Source: Fibrobacter sp.
GTDB taxonomy: Bacteria > Fibrobacterota > Fibrobacteria > Fibrobacterales > Fibrobacteraceae
Length of the DNA stretch: 8,554 nucleotides
Reading direction: 5' to 3'
NCBI GenBank assembly: GCA_021443065.1
Contig: JABUUR010000514.1
Span: forward strand, 1 to 8,554
Numbering within the stretch: the first letter of the stretch is position 1; each line of letters begins with the position of its first letter. Positions 1 to 6,690 of the stretch are shown piece after piece. A model generated the notes under the pieces. It worked only from the letters and a program-made list of their open reading frames with translations, was not told where the DNA came from and ran no database searches. A program made the translations under genes and the position numbers.

Positions 1-408
1 GGTGATAGCCGCGTGATTACCGCCGTCATGAACAACAGCGGTGCATTCGACCACGTCACAGCAGCCAAGGTCAGCAAGGAAAAGACCATTGCCATCGTCT
101 ATGGCGAGGGCGGCATGGAACGCCCCAACGCAGAAGGTGACTACAACGGTATTCAGCCCGGTGGGGTTCCTGCTTGCCTCCTGAAGATGACCGGCGGACA
201 GGGCAACGAATGCCAGAACGGCGAATGCGGCTGGGGCCACGGTTCCGGACCTTGGGGCGGCATGGCCGCCACCGTTGCCTGGATGCGTTGGCACCTGGGC
301 GGCGAAGACTTCCGCCAAAAGGACTTCGTGGGCACAAGCGGTGCATACATCAATGGCCCCATTGTTGGTGAACGCGGCAACTGGAAAGGACAGTGCAAGA
401 ATTTCTAA
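1..408 (+). CDS. Alpha/beta-hydrolase family protein, C-terminal fragment
   Basis: The reading frame is open from base 1 and ends at TAA (406-408), leaving 135 residues of a protein whose start lies outside the window. The fragment has features of the last third of an alpha/beta-hydrolase. A strand and turn (ITAVMNNSG) is followed by a hydrophobic strand (IAIVYGEGG) and the segment ERPNAEGDY, where this fold usually carries the catalytic acid. WGHGSGPWGG then holds the likely catalytic histidine, followed by a helix ending in WMRWHLGGE. I recall similar arrangements, with a GG..D.a.pna..Dy strand end, a GH motif and a WL.WqLkGD helix, in secreted bacterial and fungal hydrolases of unclear substrate. 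The nucleophile elbow (GxSxG) is off the window, so activity cannot be judged. Five cysteines, three of them clustered near the histidine, suggest disulfides and export. The substrate is unknown; an esterase is a guess. Confidence 0.6.
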   Translation, partial: GDSRVITAVMNNSGAFDHVTAAKVSKEKTIAIVYGEGGMERPNAEGDYNGIQPGGVPACLLKMTGGQGNECQNGECGWGHGSGPWGGMAATVAWMRWHLGGEDFRQKDFVGTSGAYINGPIVGERGNWKGQCKNF

Positions 409-458
409 TCACGTTCTGATCCAGTGTTAGAATAGGGTTTCCTACATACACACTCCAG

Positions 459-499
459 AGATTCCTTGGTGAATGCCAAGGAATCTTTTTTCTTTTTTT
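459..499 (+). terminator. Rho-independent terminator after the hydrolase gene
   Basis: A perfect 11-bp stem (AGATTCCTTGG at 459-469 with CCAAGGAATCT at 476-486) closes a 6-base loop and runs directly into TTTTCTTTTTTT (487-499 region). It lies about 50 bases after the hydrolase stop codon. This is a textbook intrinsic terminator and separates the hydrolase transcript from glgA. Confidence 0.93.
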
Positions 500-503
500 G
501 ATG

Positions 504-517
504 TATATTTGTGCAAA
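504..517 (+). promoter_or_regulatory. Possible -10 element for glgA
   Basis: TATATT at 504-509 resembles a sigma-70 -10 box and would start transcription near 516-517, just before the leader hairpin. No TTGACA-like -35 box is seen at the right distance, because that position is taken by the terminator T-tract. A glgA promoter is expected here because the terminator cuts off read-through, but the exact element is uncertain. Confidence 0.3.
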
Positions 518-545
518 AGAGGCGCCTGTTTACCGCCTCTGGGAG
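518..545 (+). promoter_or_regulatory. Leader hairpin abutting the glgA ribosome binding site
   Basis: AGAGGCG (518-524) and CGCCTCT (534-540) form a perfect 7-bp stem with a 9-base loop. The Shine-Dalgarno-like GGGAG (541-545) begins at the next base and sits 6 bases before the ATG at 552. The hairpin could protect the 5' end of the mRNA or modulate access to the ribosome binding site. The pairing is seen directly; the role is inferred. Confidence 0.45.
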
Positions 546-551
546 ACTCTT

Positions 552-1784
552 ATGAACGCTGCTATCCTTACTAACGAGTTTCCGCCGGAAATTTACGGCG
601 GTGCCGGCATCCATGTAAAGTTTTTGACCCAGGAATTGGCAAAACACTGCCATGTGGAAGCCCGCTGCTTTGGCGTGCAGAACGAAGACGACGACAACAT
701 CCGTGCCATCGGCTTTAGCCGCAAGCTGGGCCTGGCCCCCAGGGACGACCGTTTCCAGAAGATCTTTAAGCCACTGGACATTAACCTGCAGTGGGCGGCC
801 TCCATGAATGACATCGACGTGATCCATTGCCACACCTGGTATAGCCATTTTGGCGGTGTCCTTGCCTCGCGCCTGTTGCAGTGCCCCTTGATCCTCACCA
901 CCCACTCCCTGGAACCTCACCGCCCCTGGAAGGCCGAACAGTTGGGAGACGGCGGCTACGCCATGAGTTGCTGGATTGAACGTACCGCCTACGAGGCTGC
1001 CGACGGCGTTATCGCCGTGAGCGAAGGCATGAAACGCGACGTGATGAAACTTTACGGCGTGCCCGAAGACCGCGTGAAGGTGATTTACAACGGTATCGAC
1101 GCTGATTTCTATGCGCCGACCTTCAGTGCGGGCATTCTGGAAAAGTGGGGCGTGGACCCGGACAGGCCTTTCGTGTTGTTCGTGGGTCGCATTACCCGCC
1201 AAAAGGGCATTAGCCAGCTGATCCAGGCCATTCCCCAGATCGACAGGAATGCCCAGGTGGTCCTTTGTGCGGGAGCGCCCGACACCCAGGAACTGGCCGA
1301 CGAATGCAAGGCCCTGATTGAAGAAGTCCAGAGGACTCGCGACGGTGTTGTATGGATTCAGGAGGCGGTACCCCACGAGGAACTGCGGGTGCTGTACAGC
1401 CACGCCACCGTGTTTGCCACGCCGTCACTTTACGAACCCTTCGGCATTATCAATCTGGAGGCAATGAGTTGCGGCACGCCCGTGGTGGGCAGCGCCGTGG
1501 GCGGCATTCCCGAGATTATCGTGGACGGCGAAACAGGATTCCTTGTTCCTTTGAAGCCTGTTTCCGAAACCAACTTCGAGCCTTCCGACCCCAAGGCGTT
1601 CCAGACGGATTTCGCCAACAAGTTGAATACCATTTTGACTAATCCGGAGATGGCAAAAAAGATGGGCGAGGTGAGCCGCAAGCGTGCAATCGACGTGTTC
1701 AGTTGGAAGGCCATCGGCCTGCAGACTTATGAGTTCTACCAGGAATGCATTGAGCGGTATAAGAAGGAAGGAAAACGGCGCTAG
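552..1784 (+). CDS. glgA: Glycogen synthase, GT4 (Corynebacterium-type) family
   Basis: This encodes a 410-residue retaining glycosyltransferase with a GT-B fold. The family transfers glucose from a nucleotide sugar (usually ADP-glucose) to glycogen or to glucose-1-phosphate in the cytoplasm. The N-terminus, AILTNEFPPEIYGGAGIHV (residues 4-22), is the donor-binding glycine loop typical of this family. VIHCHTWYSH (90-99) has the conserved histidines, and a VSEGMKRDV helix and YNGID motif follow near 155-182. The C-terminal half carries FVGRITRQKG with phosphate-binding R213 and K218, and the EX7E motif EPFGIINLE (E295 and E303). The length matches the roughly 390-410 residues of this group, not the longer GT5 GlgA. 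I chose the ATG at 552 because it gives the family N-terminus and has GGGAG six bases upstream; the frame extends to 498 but those residues do not fit the family. The gene appears monocistronic. Actinobacterial relatives (GlgM) make alpha-maltose-1-phosphate, so that product is also possible. Confidence 0.88.
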   Translation: MNAAILTNEFPPEIYGGAGIHVKFLTQELAKHCHVEARCFGVQNEDDDNIRAIGFSRKLGLAPRDDRFQKIFKPLDINLQWAASMNDIDVIHCHTWYSHFGGVLASRLLQCPLILTTHSLEPHRPWKAEQLGDGGYAMSCWIERTAYEAADGVIAVSEGMKRDVMKLYGVPEDRVKVIYNGIDADFYAPTFSAGILEKWGVDPDRPFVLFVGRITRQKGISQLIQAIPQIDRNAQVVLCAGAPDTQELADECKALIEEVQRTRDGVVWIQEAVPHEELRVLYSHATVFATPSLYEPFGIINLEAMSCGTPVVGSAVGGIPEIIVDGETGFLVPLKPVSETNFEPSDPKAFQTDFANKLNTILTNPEMAKKMGEVSRKRAIDVFSWKAIGLQTYEFYQECIERYKKEGKRR

Positions 1785-1808
1785 GCTTTTTGGTTGACTG
1801 TAATGACG

Positions 1809-1827
1809 CAGGGGGATGCTCCCCCTG
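1809..1827. repeat. Palindromic hairpin downstream of glgA
   Basis: CAGGGGG (1809-1815) and CCCCCTG (1821-1827) form a perfect 7-bp stem with a 5-base loop. A second, weaker stem follows, pairing 1837-1845 with 1857-1865 with one G-T pair. Neither is followed by a T-run on either strand, so neither is a classical terminator, though both sit where transcripts of the convergent glgA and dsbD would end. This may be a dispersed repeat; only one copy is in the window. Confidence 0.5.
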
Positions 1828-1882
1828 GACTCCCAACGAAAAGTCAGGCTTCGCAAGATTTTTCGGCAATGCAATGCATGAA

Positions 1883-1934
1883 AGATCCCGGCTCCCCGGG
1901 GCAAGCCCGGGGCAGGCTTAGGCCGGGATGACAG
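1883..1934 (-). repeat. GTCATCCCGGG-family repeat, long copy in the glgA/dsbD spacer
   Basis: Read on the minus strand this element begins CTGTCATCCCGGCC and contains nested GC-rich palindromes (CCCGGG around CTTGC, with an outer ATCCCGG/CCGGGAT pair). Bases 1895-1934 are an exact 40-base reverse complement of 8473-8512. Beyond that, this copy carries 8 extra bases (CTCCCCGG) before the shared AGATCCCGG end. It lies between the 3' ends of two convergent genes, a common place for REP-like elements. Confidence 0.85.
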
Positions 1935-1950
1935 CGAATAGCGGCGGGAG

Positions 1951-1975
1951 GTCCCGGGTGAGTGCCCGGGATGAC
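1951..1975 (-). repeat. GTCATCCCGGG-family repeat, short copy
   Basis: On the minus strand this reads GTCATCCCGGGCA and shares the GTCATCCCGGG core with the other copies. TCCCGGG (1952-1958) and CCCGGGA (1965-1971) make a perfect 7-bp stem with a 6-base loop. It has the same orientation as the long copy 16 bases away. The rest of the 227-base glgA/dsbD spacer, including 1976-2011, shows no gene. Confidence 0.7.
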
Positions 1976-2011
1976 TTTACCAGCTACCATACACTAACCG
2001 CAATCCACTGA

Positions 2012-3940
2012 CTACAGACCGCTGATTTTTTCTACGATGGAGCCTGTGGTCAACAGTTCCGGCAGCACGATTTGCTTGTCGGCGCTTCCCTTGGGGTAGA
2101 TGGCGTAGGCGGGCACGCCGGATTTGCCCATGCTCTTCAGCAGGGCGTTGACCTCCGGAGTTTCGCGGGTCCAGTCTGCCTTGACCCGAGCCACGTTCAG
2201 GCTGTCCATGGCGCGGATGAATTCTTCGCGGTTCAATACGGCGGCCTCGTTGGCCTTGCAGGTAATGCACCAGTCCGCAGAAACGTCAATGAACACGGTA
2301 CGGCCTGCCTTGGCCATTTCTTCCATCAAGGCGGGGCTGTAGCGAAGCCAGCCGTCTTCGGTCGTCTGCTCCGACATACGTGCGTCGAAGCGGTCCTGGA
2401 CAATGGAGTCGTAGCGGTTGGCCAAAATGCCGAACCATGCTCCGAACAGGATTGCGGCGGAAATGACGGCCACGCCGATTTCACGGACGAAGGCTACGCC
2501 GGGAGGGGCGATTTTCCCCAGGGCGACGCTTGCAAGCACCGACAAGGCGAGGACAATCAAGAACAGACCTACGCCCTCACCGCCGGCTTGTTCATTTACA
2601 ATCCACAGGAGCCATGCCACGGTGACAAAAAGCAGAACGCCCATGACTTTCTGGAGCTTGACCATCCAGGGGCCGGGCTTTGGCAACACTTTCAACAGGG
2701 AAGGGAATGCGCTTACCAGAAGGTAGGGAAAGGCAAGACCCACGCCTGCCGCGGTAAAGAACAGGAACAATACCGGGGCGCTTGCGGTAAAGGCAAACCC
2801 CATGGCGGTACCTAGGAAGGGGGCCGAACAAGGGGTGCTTAGAAGGACCAGCAGGGCGCCTGTAAAGAACGCGCCCACCAGGCCGGATTTTTGACCGGCG
2901 GCGTCCATCCTGGTGGTGGCGTTCCATGGAAGCCAGACTTCGAACACCCCGAAGAAACTCATGGCGAATGCAGACAAAATAACTACCATGAAGGCGATGA
3001 ATCCCGGGCTCTGGAATTGCATGCCCCAGCCTGCGTTGCCGCCGCCGACCTTGATGACGGTGACAACGGCTGCGAGCACCCAGAAACTTGCGAGTATGCC
3101 GGCGGCGGTGCTAAAGCCCAGGGCAAGCAACTTGCCCCGGCTTTCGCCTGCCTGTTTGATCAGGCTGAACAATTTTAACGAAAGAACAGGCAGAACGCAG
3201 GGCATCAAGTTCAAGACGACGCCGCCCAGCAATGCGAACAGCAAAAGGGCCAGAATGCCTGCAATACCTTCCGGGGCGGAATCTTCGGCAGTTGCGACTG
3301 CTGCTTTATTGACGGTATCGTTGGCTGAGCCTGCGGCGGCCCACTGTGCCGCAAGGTCGAACTCGTCATTTTCGGGTGATGCCTGGGTGTTTTTTTTTAG
3401 GCTCGTGCCGCCTGTACCGCCCATTCCGCCCTTCAAGAAAATCGTCTTTTCCGCAGGGGCGAGGCAGATGGAATTGTCGCAAGCCTGGTAGTGGAACGTA
3501 ATCTTTGTCGAAAGACTGTCGTAACCCTCGGATACGCTGTCGATAGGGAGCTCCACCTGAAAGTTCCCCCGGAAAACCAGGTTCTCCAGGTCCAGTGCCT
3601 CGCTGTACTCCTTGATCGGCGTAGGCCACTTGGGCGTCCCAAAGAAAATTCCCTGGGCTTCCACGTCTATGGACGAGGGCTTTAAAAATTCTTCGGCAGG
3701 GATGTTGGCGTTAACGTGCCAGTTGTCCGGAATGACAATGTTGACAATCAGGCTGGACCCGGCCTTTAGTTCGCCTGCGGTATAGTCCATCCACATTTCC
3801 GGAGGCGGCATGCCGTTCATGTTGAATTCCTGGGCGGAGATTGTCAAGGGGAAGAACAGTAAAAAGGCCATGAACAATGCACTTTGCAAACAATTGTTGG
3901 CAAAATTTCTAGGACCCTTCTTTTTTTCGTCTAATTTCAT
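2012..3940 (-). CDS. dsbD: Thiol:disulfide interchange protein DsbD
   Basis: This 642-residue inner-membrane protein is of the type that moves electrons from cytoplasmic thioredoxin to periplasmic thiol proteins, keeping them reduced. A long basic n-region and a hydrophobic core (about 20-36) end in ISA, fitting signal peptidase cleavage near residue 36. The periplasmic N-terminal domain (about 45-170) has its cysteine pair at C154 and C159 (CDNSIC). A low-complexity linker (171-224) leads to about eight membrane segments (about 225-506) with C248 in LMPCVLP and C371 in STPCSAP. The C-terminal thioredoxin domain (about 530-642) has WCITC (C558, C561) and cis-proline P610. All six catalytic cysteines are present. 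It is somewhat longer than E. coli DsbD, partly because of the linker. The start at 3940 is favoured by GGGTGA about 7 bases upstream and by the positive charges; starting at Met24 would lose them. It is divergent from the sigma factor gene and convergent with glgA. Confidence 0.95.
   Translation of the reverse strand: MKLDEKKKGPRNFANNCLQSALFMAFLLFFPLTISAQEFNMNGMPPPEMWMDYTAGELKAGSSLIVNIVIPDNWHVNANIPAEEFLKPSSIDVEAQGIFFGTPKWPTPIKEYSEALDLENLVFRGNFQVELPIDSVSEGYDSLSTKITFHYQACDNSICLAPAEKTIFLKGGMGGTGGTSLKKNTQASPENDEFDLAAQWAAAGSANDTVNKAAVATAEDSAPEGIAGILALLLFALLGGVVLNLMPCVLPVLSLKLFSLIKQAGESRGKLLALGFSTAAGILASFWVLAAVVTVIKVGGGNAGWGMQFQSPGFIAFMVVILSAFAMSFFGVFEVWLPWNATTRMDAAGQKSGLVGAFFTGALLVLLSTPCSAPFLGTAMGFAFTASAPVLFLFFTAAGVGLAFPYLLVSAFPSLLKVLPKPGPWMVKLQKVMGVLLFVTVAWLLWIVNEQAGGEGVGLFLIVLALSVLASVALGKIAPPGVAFVREIGVAVISAAILFGAWFGILANRYDSIVQDRFDARMSEQTTEDGWLRYSPALMEEMAKAGRTVFIDVSADWCITCKANEAAVLNREEFIRAMDSLNVARVKADWTRETPEVNALLKSMGKSGVPAYAIYPKGSADKQIVLPELLTTGSIVEKISGL
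3390..3398 (-). repeat. Nine-adenine run inside dsbD
   Basis: The plus strand shows nine consecutive T, giving CTAAAAAAAAAC in the dsbD coding strand (Leu181-Lys-Lys-Asn). It falls in the linker between the N-terminal periplasmic domain and the membrane domain. One added A would lead to a stop about ten codons later (HPGITRK then TGA). Runs of this length are known sites of replication or polymerase slippage. Confidence 0.8.
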
Positions 3941-3991
3941 AAATTTTCACCCAACTGAAAGACCGCTGTCAAAATTCTCGTGTTTTCTTAT
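3941..3991. promoter_or_regulatory. Divergent promoter region between dsbD and the sigma factor gene
   Basis: Only 51 bases separate the two divergent start codons, so the promoters must overlap each other or the genes. On the minus strand TATAAG (3992-3987) could be a -10 box giving a leader of about 40 bases for dsbD, with its -35 inside the sigma gene; the -35 match (TGTAAA) is weak. TTGACA is also present on the minus strand (3974-3969), but a matching -10 would fall on the dsbD ribosome binding site. No convincing promoter for the + strand is visible. Confidence 0.3.
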
Positions 3992-4597
3992 ATGGATAAC
4001 CAAAGAATTTTTACAGAATCAAAACAAAAACTTGAAAGCGTTTGGAAGGAAAACGCAAACAAAATTTATAAACTTTGTACATCCAGGAGTAATTCTCCCG
4101 AGGCTGCAGACGATCTTTTTCAGGATGTTGCCTTGAAATACTGCAAAAACGCCGGTACAATGAATTTGAACACGCCGCTGTACAATTGGTTTTCTGCAGT
4201 GGTGGAACATGCACGCTACGACCAGTTCAGAAGGCGTCTTCGGGAATTGCCCTTTTCCCGCCTTTCCGACAACCAGGCTTCCTACGATTTCTATCCCCTG
4301 TCGTCGAATCTCCATTTCAACGACAACGAGAGGCAGGACCTAGTGGAAAAGAATCTGAAATTTCTCATGTCGGAACTGTCCGTCATTGAAAGGAAGACCG
4401 TTGAACTTACCTTTCTCAACGGAATGTCCCTGAATGAAATTAGCGAGCAGCAGCGGATTTCCAGTTGTGCCTTGGCAAAAAAGCGTCGCAGGGCCTTGAA
4501 AAAAATGAGGCAAAAGAGCGACGACCAGGATGTATTGATAGAAAAGAACGATGCTCTGGCGAAAATTTTGGGGGTGACCACAACGAACGCCGTCTAA
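3992..4597 (+). CDS. RNA polymerase sigma factor, sigma-70 family (ECF-like)
   Basis: This 201-residue protein has the two-domain plan of small (group 4) sigma factors, which direct RNA polymerase to a limited set of promoters. Region 2 spans about 20-85: EAADDLFQDVALKY (37-50) is the core-binding helix, and PLYNWFSAVVEHARYDQFRR (62-81) corresponds to the -10 recognition helices. Region 4 spans about 124-172: LSVIERKTVELTFLNGMSLN then EISEQQRISSCALAKKRRR, a helix-turn-helix ending in a basic helix. A 40-residue linker joins them, and a 28-residue tail follows region 4. The ATG at 3992 is taken as the start; an in-frame GTG lies at 3980. Neither has a Shine-Dalgarno sequence, so translation may be leaderless. 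No anti-sigma gene is adjacent. The first 200 bases are richer in A and T than the flanking genes. The class of sigma is clear; the regulon is unknown. Confidence 0.85.
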   Translation: MDNQRIFTESKQKLESVWKENANKIYKLCTSRSNSPEAADDLFQDVALKYCKNAGTMNLNTPLYNWFSAVVEHARYDQFRRRLRELPFSRLSDNQASYDFYPLSSNLHFNDNERQDLVEKNLKFLMSELSVIERKTVELTFLNGMSLNEISEQQRISSCALAKKRRRALKKMRQKSDDQDVLIEKNDALAKILGVTTTNAV

Positions 4598-4615
4598 ATT
4601 TCGTAATTTTTGGAA

Positions 4616-6682
4616 GTGAAGTTTATTCCCCACATTCTTGTTGCGCTGTTTTTCCTTTCAGAGGCGATGGCTGCTGAAACCTGGCAGTCTACTTCCAATC
4701 CGTTCCCCATTTACGACGGTATCCCTTATGGCGACGAGGGCGTAATGCTTGCCACGGGCGGGGGCGTCCGGTACAGGTCACTGGCAAGCGATGAAATGTA
4801 CCACTCCGAAGATGGGCTGGAAACCTCAAGGATCCTGGGCATTGTCGTTACCAAGGGCGGCATCCTTTCGATTTCTGAATTCGGGCAGATCGCGGTGTTT
4901 ATCGACAATAAAAGGTCCTGGCGGGTCATGAACAGGTCCTACGTCGAAAAAAAGGCCCGTTTCGTGCCGGGTTCTGCGGTAAGCAAGGACTTTGTGCTGG
5001 TGCTCCCCTTCGAAGACCGTCTTGCCTTTTTTGACATAAGGAACGAGACTTCCATAATGACCATCGACCGCATTGGCTCGAAGTCCTTGGCGGTAGACGG
5101 TGTGTCGCGGGTCGCCGTCCGAGGGGATACCCTCTATGTGCGTCTGAAAAGCGATGTCTATGCCCGCAAGATGGATTGGGCGGACATGATGAAGGACGCA
5201 CGTTTGAGCGACCCGGCCTCTTGGGAAAAACAGAGCGGGTCCCTTAAAATAAAGGAACTTGAAAATCGGGATTCCATCTGGTCCATCGATACCGAGCAGG
5301 GAGCCTTCGAAATGACCGACCAGTCCATCCATTACGTCAAGGGATCCCAGAGGCAAGTCTTGTCTTCCCGCAACGATATTAATCTGCATTCCTTTTATGA
5401 ACTGACAAGAATGTCCAACGGCGGTTTTATTACGGCTACGACCTATGGAAAATTTGGCGCCAGCGAGGCCTCCCATTGGTGGCATTCCAGTTTCGCCTAC
5501 GAAGGCCACGGCAGTTACGAGGCTGCGTCGAACCTGAGAATGAAAACCCTGTCCACGCTGCCCAACGGGTATATTTTCTTCCACCCTTGGGGCCAGGGAT
5601 TCTTTATCTTCGATAAGGACGGCAGCGAAATGGTTCACGAGTTCAAGCCTGGCGAAGGCCACTGCTTCGATGAGTTCGTCGTCAATTTCCCCATCGCGTT
5701 TTCGTCCATCCCTGCGCCCGACGGTTCGGGGTTCTTGTCGGCGTCCTTGAGCAACGACGGCTACAGCCTCCTCTACTTTACAAAGAATGGCGAAGTCCAT
5801 TGTGCAAAAAACATCGGTTCCGAAATGTCCGGCGGACCTATGCATGCGAAGGTGGATGACGACGGCTCATGGGTCGTGTATGTGGGCACAAAGGAAGGCC
5901 TGGCGTACGGCGATGCGGGCAACCTGGACGTGGTACGTTTTTCCAATCCCAAGGATTACGGCAACGAATTGGTCAACGTGACGGTCAAGACTGTAAAAGG
6001 CATCCACCCGTCCCCTTCCGACGCCGTTTTCGACCCCGTGGGAAACCGCCTTTGGATGGTGTCTTCTTCCATGCTTGTCTATTACGACGAGGAATCGGAC
6101 ACCTTGGTGTCGCCCTCTTCCATCAACGGCGTGCTGGGTGCCGACTTTACCTCTATCGACGTGGACAACCACGGAAATCTTTGGGTGGGATCTTCGAACC
6201 AGGGGGCATTCAGGTTGTCGCCCAAGGGTAAGTCTCCGGATTCTTTGTCTACCATACGCTACACAACGAAGAACGGCTTGTTCGACGACGATGTGAAGGA
6301 TGTTGCCGTCGACCCGGTTCTAGGCCTTGCCTGTTTTGCCCACGAAAACGGAATTTCCTGTTGCAGGCGCAAGGACTTGAAAGAGACCAAGGCCAATATG
6401 ACGGATTCTGCGGCGGTGAATGTCTCCGCCTATCCCATACCCTTCCGCCCGGGAATCCACAAGAACTTCGTTATCGAAAACATGGCGGAAAATTCCACGG
6501 TCAGCATTTACAACAGGGGCGGTAGTCTGATCCGATATTTTAAGGGCGAGGACGTGTACGGTGGTCGCATCGAATGGGACGGTAAGGGCAAGGACGGAAA
6601 GTTGGTTGTTCCCGGTGTCTATTACTACGTAATAAACGCCCCGTCCAAAACAAAGAAAGGCAAGTTTATTGTTATCCGTTAG
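4616..6682 (+). CDS. Secreted beta-propeller protein with a C-terminal sorting-like module
   Basis: The protein has 688 residues from the GTG at 4616, which gives a good signal peptide (MKFIPHILVALFFLSEAMAA, cleavage near residue 20). A TTG at 4610 is an alternative; neither has a well-spaced ribosome binding site. The body is rich in short beta-strands and repeats of the two-component-regulator propeller type. The clearest are RLWMVSSSMLVYYD (about 478-491), FTSIDVDNHGNLWVGSSNQG (511-530) and VKDVAVDPVLGLACFAHENG (about 559-578), suggesting a beta-propeller; the blade number cannot be counted reliably. The last ~88 residues (601-688) follow the pattern YPIPF, then VSIYNRGGSLIRYF, IEWDGKGKDGK, VPGVYYYVI and KKGKFIVIR. 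That is the FlgD-like/Por-type Ig module found at the C-terminus of surface and secreted proteins, often type IX secretion cargo. It follows the sigma gene after 18 bases. No enzymatic residues are recognised. A role as a surface sensor or binding protein is a guess. Confidence 0.75.
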   Translation: MKFIPHILVALFFLSEAMAAETWQSTSNPFPIYDGIPYGDEGVMLATGGGVRYRSLASDEMYHSEDGLETSRILGIVVTKGGILSISEFGQIAVFIDNKRSWRVMNRSYVEKKARFVPGSAVSKDFVLVLPFEDRLAFFDIRNETSIMTIDRIGSKSLAVDGVSRVAVRGDTLYVRLKSDVYARKMDWADMMKDARLSDPASWEKQSGSLKIKELENRDSIWSIDTEQGAFEMTDQSIHYVKGSQRQVLSSRNDINLHSFYELTRMSNGGFITATTYGKFGASEASHWWHSSFAYEGHGSYEAASNLRMKTLSTLPNGYIFFHPWGQGFFIFDKDGSEMVHEFKPGEGHCFDEFVVNFPIAFSSIPAPDGSGFLSASLSNDGYSLLYFTKNGEVHCAKNIGSEMSGGPMHAKVDDDGSWVVYVGTKEGLAYGDAGNLDVVRFSNPKDYGNELVNVTVKTVKGIHPSPSDAVFDPVGNRLWMVSSSMLVYYDEESDTLVSPSSINGVLGADFTSIDVDNHGNLWVGSSNQGAFRLSPKGKSPDSLSTIRYTTKNGLFDDDVKDVAVDPVLGLACFAHENGISCCRRKDLKETKANMTDSAAVNVSAYPIPFRPGIHKNFVIENMAENSTVSIYNRGGSLIRYFKGEDVYGGRIEWDGKGKDGKLVVPGVYYYVINAPSKTKKGKFIVIR

Positions 6683-6690
6683 GCAATCTT

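Noticed and set aside
405..1403. A 332-codon open frame on the minus strand across glgA
   Set aside because: It is antisense to a well-supported glycosyltransferase, its product resembles no family I know, and it would start inside glgA. It reflects the GC-rich codon bias of the sense gene.
1425..1904. A 159-codon minus-strand frame starting within the spacer repeat
   Set aside because: Its start is inside the palindromic repeat and the rest is antisense to glgA; there is no ribosome binding site or family pattern.
1951..1975. The short repeat hairpin as an intrinsic terminator
   Set aside because: The stem is stable, but neither strand has a U-run after it, unlike the terminator at 459-499.
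2072..2815. A 247-codon plus-strand open frame within dsbD
   Set aside because: It overlaps the thioredoxin and membrane domains of dsbD, and its His- and Gly-rich product is typical of an antisense shadow.
3969..3974. TTGACA on the minus strand as the dsbD -35 box
   Set aside because: A -10 box 17 bases on would be TGAAAA, overlapping the ribosome binding site and putting the start of transcription at the start codon. It may be chance.
4826..5845. A 339-codon open frame on the minus strand in the propeller gene
   Set aside because: It is antisense to a gene with a signal peptide, propeller repeats and a recognisable C-terminal module. The translated product is rich in His, Arg and Gly and has no domain.
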